From: an uncultured Lacticaseibacillus sp.
Lineage (GTDB): Bacteria; Bacillota; Bacilli; Lactobacillales; Lactobacillaceae
Direction of reading: 5' to 3'
Length of the DNA stretch: 10,939 nt
Assembly: GCA_934339215.1 (NCBI GenBank)
Contig: CAKRHU010000029.1
Coordinates: 1-10,939 of the forward strand
Of the stretch, positions 6,813 to 10,939 are shown piece by piece. Position 1 is the first letter of the stretch. Every line of letters begins with the position of its first letter. The notes beneath the pieces were generated by a model that made no database searches, was not told the origin of the DNA, and saw only the letters and a program-made list of their open reading frames with translations. The position numbers and the translations under genes were made by a program.

Positions 6813-7634
6813 TTTTTGCGACATCAGTGCCATATATTGTGGTAGTTGCGTAATCACTTGGGTTGGTAAGGCCACATAATGGGTGCTTGCAACCTCATCA
6901 GCGACGGCACTGTGGGTATACACCGCCGCACAAATCGTGGCATCTGAATACCCGAACTGACCAACAAACGCCGCCAAGATACCCGTTAACGTATCACCTG
7001 AACCTCCTGTTGCCATCGCTGGCGAGCCCACTGGATTCAAATAGGCTTCTTGCAGCCCAAAAATCTCGGTTGCTTCAGATTTTACGATCACGACGCCCGA
7101 AATTTTTTTTGCTGCTTGCGCATTGGTTTGTGGGTTTTGATCGGCAAGCTTGACGCCAGACAAGCGTTGCCACTCCATTTGATGTGGGGTCCAAATCAAT
7201 CGCGCTTCAGGCACTGTTAGGTGCTCACGGGCAATCAAGGTGATGGCTGACCCGTCGATAATCACTGTTTGGTCAGGACGAATCGTAGCAAATACTCGCT
7301 TTAATAAATGTAAAGCCGCATTATCATCGCCTAAACCTGGCCCGATCACTAACACATCTTGGGCAATGAGCAAGGCTTCAAGCTTCGCAACATCAAATGG
7401 CAAAATCATCGCCTCTGGCAAACGCGCATGCAACGCCGAGCGATTCACCGCATCTGTCACCACACTCACTAAGCCTGCGCCTGCATATACTGCAGCACTT
7501 GCCGACATGATCGCAGCGCCGCCATATTGGGCATTGCCACCGATGACCGCCACGCGACCGAACTGTCCTTTATAACTTTTCTTTTTTCGAGGGTGAACCA
7601 CTTGGCTCACACATTGTTCTGAAAGAGTTTGCAT
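6810..7634 (-). CDS. nnrD: ADP/ATP-dependent NAD(P)H-hydrate dehydratase
   Basis: NnrD repairs damaged nicotinamide cofactors by dehydrating (S)-NADHX and (S)-NADPHX back to NADH and NADPH at the expense of ADP or ATP. The 274-aa protein is the stand-alone ribokinase-like (YjeF C-terminal, YxkO-type) domain, without a fused NnrE epimerase. Motifs are GRVAVIGGNAQYGGA (26-40), VIGPGLG (96-102), DGSA (127-130), WTPHQMEWQRL (148-158) and MATGGSGDTLTGIL (207-220) with the catalytic Asp214. The usual LKG loop reads VKSEAT (184-189), a mild oddity. ATG at 7634-7632 is chosen because GAGG lies 8 nt ahead. The gene is monocistronic, with its own terminator; no nnrE partner is visible in the window. 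Confidence 0.94.
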   Translation of the reverse strand: MQTLSEQCVSQVVHPRKKKSYKGQFGRVAVIGGNAQYGGAAIMSASAAVYAGAGLVSVVTDAVNRSALHARLPEAMILPFDVAKLEALLIAQDVLVIGPGLGDDNAALHLLKRVFATIRPDQTVIIDGSAITLIAREHLTVPEARLIWTPHQMEWQRLSGVKLADQNPQTNAQAAKKISGVVIVKSEATEIFGLQEAYLNPVGSPAMATGGSGDTLTGILAAFVGQFGYSDATICAAVYTHSAVADEVASTHYVALPTQVITQLPQYMALMSQK

Positions 7635-7652
7635 TGCTATCACCTCAAGGCT

Positions 7653-7658
7653 ATTGTA
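7653..7658 (-). promoter_or_regulatory. Possible -10 of the nnrD promoter
   Basis: TACAAT on the minus strand lies 18 nt upstream of the nnrD ATG, giving a very short leader that is mostly the GAGGTGAT ribosome site. No clear -35 is seen, so this is tentative. The same TACAAT hexamer is used ahead of relQ. Confidence 0.35.
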
Positions 7659-7681
7659 CCGCAAGTTTTTTGGCTTGGGGC

Positions 7682-7710
7682 TGGACACACTCGACAAAGC
7701 TTGATATACT
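7682..7710 (+). promoter_or_regulatory. Strong promoter of tRNA-Leu
   Basis: TGGACA (7682-7687), a 17-nt spacer and TATACT (7705-7710) with a TG one base upstream make a near-consensus sigma-A promoter with an extended -10. The predicted start is near 7717, about 20 nt before the mature tRNA end. Confidence 0.85.
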
Positions 7711-7717
7711 AGTTTTC

Positions 7718-7734
7718 GTTGTTAAGTTAACAAC
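7718..7734. repeat. 17-bp perfect palindrome in the tRNA-Leu 5' leader
   Basis: GTTGTTAA (7718-7725) and TTAACAAC (7727-7734) are perfect inverted repeats around a single G. They sit at the predicted transcription start and in the leader trimmed from the tRNA. There is no U run, so it is not a terminator. An operator or a processing hairpin are both possible. Confidence 0.5.
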
Positions 7735-7738
7735 TTAT

Positions 7739-7822
7739 GCCGCAATGGCGGAATTGGCAGACGCGCAGTGTTCAGGTCGCTGTAAGGTTTTCCTTGTGCA
7801 GGTTCGACTCCTGTTTGCGGCA
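7739..7822 (+). tRNA. tRNA-Leu (anticodon CAG)
   Basis: The 84-nt cloverleaf has acceptor arms GCCGCAA (7739-7745) and TTGCGGC (7815-7821) with discriminator A7822. The D stem is GCG/CGC. The anticodon stem CAGTG/CGCTG encloses loop TTCAGGT, whose anticodon CAG (7773-7775) reads CUG leucine codons. A long class II variable arm (AAGG TTTT CCTT) and T stem GCAGG/CCTGT with loop TTCGACT follow. The genomic sequence after A73 is CTAC, so CCA is not encoded and must be added by the tRNA nucleotidyltransferase. It is a single-gene transcription unit with its own promoter and terminator. Confidence 0.95.
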
Positions 7823-7828
7823 CTACTT

Positions 7829-7859
7829 GAGTTCAACTGAGAAGTTGAGCTCTTTTTTT
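7829..7859 (+). terminator. Intrinsic terminator of tRNA-Leu
   Basis: GAGTTCAACT (7829-7838), loop GAGA and AGTTGAGCTC (7843-7852) form a 10-bp stem with one G-U pair, followed by seven T (7853-7859). It starts 7 nt after the mature tRNA. Confidence 0.93.
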
Positions 7860-7871
7860 GTGTTCAAATAC

Positions 7872-7897
7872 AAAAAAGGACCAGCTCACACTAGTCC
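7872..7897 (-). terminator. Intrinsic terminator of the flippase-RsuA operon
   Basis: Read leftward, GGACTAG (7897-7891) pairs with CTGGTCC (7884-7878) with one U-G pair, and six T follow (7877-7872). It starts 15 nt after the stop of the RsuA-family gene. It stands back to back with the tRNA terminator. Confidence 0.88.
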
Positions 7898-7911
7898 CCT
7901 TCACATTATTT

Positions 7912-8598
7912 CTATAATCGTTTCATTTCGGCTTCTGTTAACAGCCGATATTGCCCTGCTTGCAAATCATCGGGCAAGCGCAAGCCGCCCATGGACAAAC
8001 GTTGCAGTTTTACGACTTCGACGCCAACGGCATGAAACATGCGCTTCACTTGATGGAATTTGCCTTCATGAATCGTGATCTCAGCCTCACAATCACCAAC
8101 TGATTTTACCTGAGCTGGCGCTGAGGTGAAGTCTTTAAAGACGATCCCCGCTTCAAGTTGCGCGATCATGTCTGCCGTTAATTTTCCATCTAGCGTCGCC
8201 AAGTAAGTTTTATCCACATGGTGCTTGGGGGATAACAAGTCATGGCCTAAGGCACCATCTGTCGTGAGCAACAACAAGCCCGTCGTATCTTTATCCAAGC
8301 GGCCCACTGGAAACAACCCCGGTCGGCGATCACTGGGTGTAACCAGATCCAAAACGGTTCGGGCTTGCGGATCTTCTGTCGCGGTGATCACGCCAGCTGG
8401 TTTATTCATCATATAAGTCACAGCCAGCTGTCCAGAAACCATTTTCCCGGAGACTGCCACTTGCATCGTTTCAGTCACGGCAAATCCGGGATCGCGCACG
8501 ACGTCACCGTCAACAGTCACCAGTTTTTTCTTGATCAGTTGTTTCACTTCAGCACGACTGCCGACTTGCAAATGTGCCAAATATTTATCTAATCTCAA
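7912..8598 (-). CDS. rsuA: 16S rRNA pseudouridine synthase, RsuA family
   Basis: RsuA converts a uridine in helix 18 of 16S rRNA (U516 in E. coli) to pseudouridine during small-subunit assembly. The 228-aa protein has an N-terminal S4 RNA-binding domain (MRLDKYLAHLQVGSRAEVKQ, 1-20, to about residue 55). The catalytic domain follows with MNKPAGVITA (64-73), PVGRLDKDTTGLLLLT (97-112; catalytic Asp102) and EGKFHQVKRMF (178-188), the RsuA/RluB/E/F type of motif. Start is TTG at 8598-8596: GAGG, in the last codons of the flippase gene, is 6 nt ahead, and the S4 domain begins exactly there. The 3-nt gap to the flippase implies one operon. RsuA versus a close paralogue (RluB-like) cannot be fully settled, but the short S4-plus-catalytic layout favours RsuA (Bacillus YtzG-like). 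Confidence 0.9.
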   Translation of the reverse strand: MRLDKYLAHLQVGSRAEVKQLIKKKLVTVDGDVVRDPGFAVTETMQVAVSGKMVSGQLAVTYMMNKPAGVITATEDPQARTVLDLVTPSDRRPGLFPVGRLDKDTTGLLLLTTDGALGHDLLSPKHHVDKTYLATLDGKLTADMIAQLEAGIVFKDFTSAPAQVKSVGDCEAEITIHEGKFHQVKRMFHAVGVEVVKLQRLSMGGLRLPDDLQAGQYRLLTEAEMKRL

Positions 8599-8601
8599 AG
8601 C

Positions 8602-10239
8602 TTACCTCATATGCAACCGTCGCCGGATACCAGCCACCCGCGAGCCGACGATCATGTCAGCCAAGCGCGTTTTCAAAATGGCATAGCCATAAACAAGCAC
8701 GCCTAATGGGACTGCCACGACGATGGTCAATATCGCCGGTAATGCGCGCTGAGTGCCTAAAAACAAGCCCATCAACAGCGCGATGCCGCGAACCACGACA
8801 AACATCAACGCGGAAAAGCCGCAAATACCAAGCAGGCGACGCATCGTTTGCCGCGCTTTATAGTGATAATCTACCCGCAAGGTATGCAACATCAACAAGC
8901 TGGTGACGATCATGCCGATCATCGAGCTGATGGTGGGGCCATACACATTGAAAAAGTAGATCATCAACCACTGTAAGACGATTTTGACGGCAAATCCCAC
9001 TGCCATTTCAGCAATCGCCAACCGGTTGCGAAACATGCCTTGCAACAACGTGGCCAATACCGTGAACAACCCAAGCAAGATTGCCAAAAAGCTGGACAGC
9101 TCTAACATACGCACACCGAGCTCATCATAACCGTAAAACAGCACATATAACGGTTTGGCAATGGCTGCCATCCCCACTGCGGCTGGGATCATCACCACAT
9201 AAAACAATTGCAAGGTGTTGGTGATTTGTGCAGCCACTTCATGCTTGTCGTCTCGCGTCGCTGCCGCAGCCAATAACGGCAAGGCGGTAACTGCCATGGC
9301 GACTGCCAATGACACCACGATCATGATCAACTTATTAGCGTTCCCCGCAAACAACGCATAAATTTCATCTAAGCGGTGTTCGGAAACCGCATAGCGCACA
9401 TGCATCATCGGATTGAACGTGTATTGATCGACGATGTAGTACAAGTTGATCGCCGAATCCAAAATAATAAACGGTACGGCTTGTTTGATGATATCCAATA
9501 AAATTTCTGGAATCGAAATCTTTAAATTGTCATCGCTGGTTTCAGCCAATTCAACGAAGCGCTGGCGTTGCCTCAAAAAATAAACTGCCAACAAGCCTAA
9601 ACCAAACACCGCGCCGACAAAAGCCGCAAAAGTGGATTGTGACACGGCATCGACGTAATTGCCACTGCCTAAGCGCATGATGATAAAGGTCATCAACAAC
9701 ATGTAAATGATCCGCGCCACTTGTTCAATAAATTGGCTGATGGCACTGGGCGCCATTTCGTTATAGCCTTGGAAAAAGCCGCGCAAAATTGATAAAATCG
9801 GGATCAACAATAACGGCCAGGCCAGTGAGCGAAAAATCTGCGTCAACGCCGGATCATGCACCGCCAATATCGGCGCCAAGAACCACAGCACCCCACATGA
9901 CAGCAAGCCCATCCCCGCCATCAACAATAAACCATTAAAAAATAGCCTGAGGCCAGTTTTATATTCATTCATGGCATTGTAATGCGCCACTTGTTTGGAA
10001 ATCGCACTGGGGATCCCAGCGGTGCCGATAATCAAAAACACACTATAGATCTGATACCCTTTGGTAAATAAGGCGTTGGCGGTTAAAAAAGCTGCGCCCA
10101 TCCAAATCCGCCAAGGCACAATATAAATCGCACCTAAGATCCGGGAGAAAATACTGCCAGCGGTCATCCATGCCGAACCGCGTAGCATTTGTTCTTGGGC
10201 AGAACGCTTGGGACGTTGTGCCGATGTTTGTTTTTCCAT
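8602..10239 (-). CDS. murJ: Polysaccharide transporter / lipid II flippase, MurJ (YtgP) type
   Basis: This 545-aa integral membrane protein of the MOP/MVF superfamily matches the Firmicutes YtgP group, which flips lipid II across the membrane for peptidoglycan synthesis. A basic cytosolic N-tail (1-20) precedes about 14 hydrophobic helices. The first bears the family-like SRILG (32-36), and GIPSAISK (75-82) follows helix 2. Charged loops include LRQRQRFVELAETSDDN after about residue 215 and a His/Arg-rich stretch, MHVRYAVSEHRLDE. The C-terminus is strongly basic (RRRLHMR). ATG at 10239-10237 is the only good upstream start in frame; AGGAG lies 13 nt ahead, a longer gap than usual. An internal ATG at 10188 lacks a ribosome site. 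Downstream RsuA is 3 nt away. A flippase for another undecaprenyl-linked glycan remains possible, but no glycan cluster is nearby. Confidence 0.88.
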   Translation of the reverse strand: MEKQTSAQRPKRSAQEQMLRGSAWMTAGSIFSRILGAIYIVPWRIWMGAAFLTANALFTKGYQIYSVFLIIGTAGIPSAISKQVAHYNAMNEYKTGLRLFFNGLLLMAGMGLLSCGVLWFLAPILAVHDPALTQIFRSLAWPLLLIPILSILRGFFQGYNEMAPSAISQFIEQVARIIYMLLMTFIIMRLGSGNYVDAVSQSTFAAFVGAVFGLGLLAVYFLRQRQRFVELAETSDDNLKISIPEILLDIIKQAVPFIILDSAINLYYIVDQYTFNPMMHVRYAVSEHRLDEIYALFAGNANKLIMIVVSLAVAMAVTALPLLAAAATRDDKHEVAAQITNTLQLFYVVMIPAAVGMAAIAKPLYVLFYGYDELGVRMLELSSFLAILLGLFTVLATLLQGMFRNRLAIAEMAVGFAVKIVLQWLMIYFFNVYGPTISSMIGMIVTSLLMLHTLRVDYHYKARQTMRRLLGICGFSALMFVVVRGIALLMGLFLGTQRALPAILTIVVAVPLGVLVYGYAILKTRLADMIVGSRVAGIRRRLHMR

Positions 10240-10277
10240 GTGTGCTACGCCGCTCCTATCAATGCACTATCCTTTAC

Positions 10278-10306
10278 AGTTTAATAGATATTCACGGGTG
10301 ATTCAA
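10278..10306 (-). promoter_or_regulatory. Promoter of the flippase-RsuA operon
   Basis: On the minus strand TTGAAT (10306-10301), a 17-nt spacer and TAAACT (10283-10278) form a moderate sigma-A promoter, starting near 10271 with a leader of about 30 nt. A partial inverted repeat (CGAAT / ATTCG) lies just upstream of the -35. Confidence 0.55.
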
Positions 10307-10339
10307 CGAATGAACGTGATTCGTCATGTGTTTTACACC

Positions 10340-10371
10340 AAAAAAACAGTCGAGCCATCATGGACTCGACT
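10340..10371 (-). terminator. Intrinsic terminator of the small secreted protein gene
   Basis: Read leftward, AGTCGAG (10371-10365) pairs with CTCGACT (10354-10348), and a run of seven T follows (10346-10340). It begins 7 nt after the stop codon at 10378. Confidence 0.88.
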
Positions 10372-10377
10372 TGATTT

Positions 10378-10671
10378 TTATTCAGCTGGTGTGGTTTGCG
10401 TTTTGTTGACAGCAGGTTGACCGTTGACATTGCCACGTGGTGAAATCGTGCCTTGGACATAGTCACCTTGCGTGGTGTCACTGGCTGGCGTCGTCGGTGC
10501 AACCCAACCGATATGCTTGAGCTTGCCGGACACATTTTGCCAAGCGAGGTCATAGTAGTAATAAGTTGGCGTCTTGGGATTGACTTGCACTGTTGAGTCA
10601 GCGAGCACTGGCACGGCACTAGTCGCACATAATCCGATGAAACAAACAATTGAAATTAAAGTCTTTTTCAA
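10378..10671 (-). CDS. Small secreted protein of unknown function
   Basis: This 97-aa protein is not one I recognise. It starts with a classic Sec signal peptide: MKK, a hydrophobic core rich in Ile, Leu, Val and Cys, then VPVLA-DS, with signal peptidase I cleavage likely after Ala24. The mature part is about 73 aa. It has a Tyr-rich, aromatic centre (PTYYYYDLAW, 35-44, and IGWVAP, 54-59) and then a Thr/Pro/Gln/Gly/Asn-rich tail without predicted helix. It has no Cys in the mature part, no lipobox, no LPXTG and no second membrane segment, so it should be released or loosely cell-wall bound. Start is TTG at 10671-10669 with a strong AAGGAGG 7 nt ahead. Its own promoter and terminator make it monocistronic. 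The signal peptide and perfect ribosome site argue for a real gene. Confidence 0.82.
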   Translation of the reverse strand: MKKTLISIVCFIGLCATSAVPVLADSTVQVNPKTPTYYYYDLAWQNVSGKLKHIGWVAPTTPASDTTQGDYVQGTISPRGNVNGQPAVNKTQTTPAE

Positions 10672-10692
10672 TTCGAAGCCTCCTTAACTCTT

Positions 10693-10720
10693 ATGATAAC
10701 GCAGAATTCACAGTTGTTAA
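10693..10720 (-). promoter_or_regulatory. Promoter of the small secreted protein gene
   Basis: On the minus strand TTAACA (10720-10715), a 16-nt spacer and TATCAT (10698-10693) form a good sigma-A promoter. Transcription would begin near 10686, almost directly at the AAGGAGG site, leaving a leader of about 15 nt. Confidence 0.65.
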
Positions 10721-10731
10721 GTCGACCTAAC
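10716..10731. repeat. Imperfect palindrome over the -35 of the small secreted protein gene
   Basis: GTTAAGTCGACCTAAC is a 16-bp palindrome centred on GTCGAC with one mismatched pair. It overlaps the -35 hexamer at 10715-10720, a usual place for a repressor. The adjoining GTTGTTAAG (10713-10721) also occurs in the tRNA-Leu leader palindrome at 7718-7726. Confidence 0.35.
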
Positions 10732-10771
10732 TGAAACCTGGCAGCTTTCATCATCGATATAGACGTCACAC

Positions 10772-10798
10772 AAAAAAGCCAAGGCCTAAGCCTTGACT
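10772..10798 (-). terminator. Intrinsic terminator of leuS
   Basis: Read leftward, AGTCAAGGC (10798-10790), loop TTAG and GCCTTGGCT (10785-10777) form a 9-bp stem with one U-G pair, followed by six T (10777-10772). It starts 12 nt after the leuS stop. Confidence 0.92.
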
Positions 10799-10810
10799 CC
10801 TTGGAAAAAC

Positions 10811-10939
10811 TTATTTGACAACAATGTTGACGATCTTGTTTGGCACGACGATTTCTTTGACGATCGTCTTGCCAGCGATAAACTTCGCCACATTTTCGAT
10901 TTCCTTGGCTTTGGCCTTGGCAGTTTCGTTATCAAGATC
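10811..10939 (-). CDS. leuS: Leucyl-tRNA synthetase, C-terminal end (partial)
   Basis: The last 42 codons and the stop (10813-10811) of a leftward gene run off the right edge. They encode an Ala/Lys/Glu-rich helix, then FIAGKTIVKEIVVPNK and IVNIVVK at the end. This helix-strand-strand tail with a VP-x-K-x-VN-(I/L)VV-K finish is the C-terminal domain of bacterial LeuRS, which contacts the tRNA-Leu elbow. Start, catalytic HIGH/KMSKS motifs and editing domain lie outside the window. The assignment rests on this tail alone. A strong terminator follows. The tRNA-Leu at 7739 is a substrate, though the two genes are transcribed separately. Confidence 0.88.
   Translation of the reverse strand, partial: DLDNETAKAKAKEIENVAKFIAGKTIVKEIVVPNKIVNIVVK

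Noticed and set aside
7739..7911. tRNA-Leu as an integration (att) site for a mobile element
   Set aside because: There is no integrase, no repeat of the tRNA 3' end and no foreign-looking genes nearby. The downstream region is filled by two terminators and a core gene.
7634..8078. Plus-strand open frames running through tRNA-Leu
   Set aside because: They translate the tRNA and its terminator and have no conserved features.
10281..10649. Overlapping 122-aa minus-strand frame at the secreted protein gene
   Set aside because: It runs through the terminator and lacks a signal peptide and ribosome site; the 97-aa frame has all three expected signals.
1..10939. Defence system, CRISPR, insertion sequence or toxin/antitoxin island
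   Set aside because: No spacer-like direct repeats, transposase motifs or known defence domains are seen. All genes are core or widely conserved and composition looks even.

Overview
The window is an ordinary stretch of low-to-mid GC Firmicutes chromosome. It most resembles a lactic acid bacterium of the Lacticaseibacillus (casei/rhamnosus) type. This rests on gene content and protein style (RelQ, CoiA, SpxH-like, YtgP-type MurJ, the UPF0237/UPF0210 pair), strong AGGAGG-type ribosome binding sites, frequent TTG starts and U-tract terminators. Genus placement is inference. I see no insertion sequence, CRISPR array, prophage or toxin/antitoxin cassette.

Left part (1-3.8 kb): a leftward operon, relQ - nadK - RluA-family pseudouridine synthase, has a 1-nt gap and then a 4-nt overlap between its genes and ends in a hairpin partly inside the last gene. 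Facing away from it is a rightward pair, a CYTH-domain protein (YjbK-like) and a short SpxH/YjbH-like thioredoxin-fold protein. The two directions start from promoters that appear to share the same bases. This is the Bacillus yjbH-yjbK-yjbM-yjbN-yjbO neighbourhood in compact form, combining alarmone synthesis, NADP supply, rRNA modification and Spx proteolysis control.

Middle (3.8-7.9 kb): coiA (competence) converges on the SpxH-like gene across a shared hairpin. Next come the leftward pair UPF0237 (ACT domain) - UPF0210 (PFL/DUF711 family), whose function is unknown, and then leftward nnrD (repair of hydrated NAD(P)H). The nnrD terminator hairpin lies in a cluster of near-consensus DnaA-box 9-mers. 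A rightward tRNA-Leu(CAG) gene with its own strong promoter and terminator follows.

Right part (7.9-10.9 kb), all leftward: the 3' end of leuS, a small secreted protein of unknown function, a MurJ/YtgP-type lipid II flippase and an RsuA-family 16S rRNA pseudouridine synthase. Flippase and RsuA are 3 nt apart and form an operon; leuS and the small gene are each closed by their own terminator.

Every gap over about 100 nt is accounted for by promoters, hairpins or palindromes. The least understood items are the UPF0237/UPF0210 pair, the small secreted protein, the CYTH protein beside RelQ, the degenerate CXXC of the SpxH-like protein and the DnaA-box-like cluster. I found no clear evidence of a new multi-gene system.
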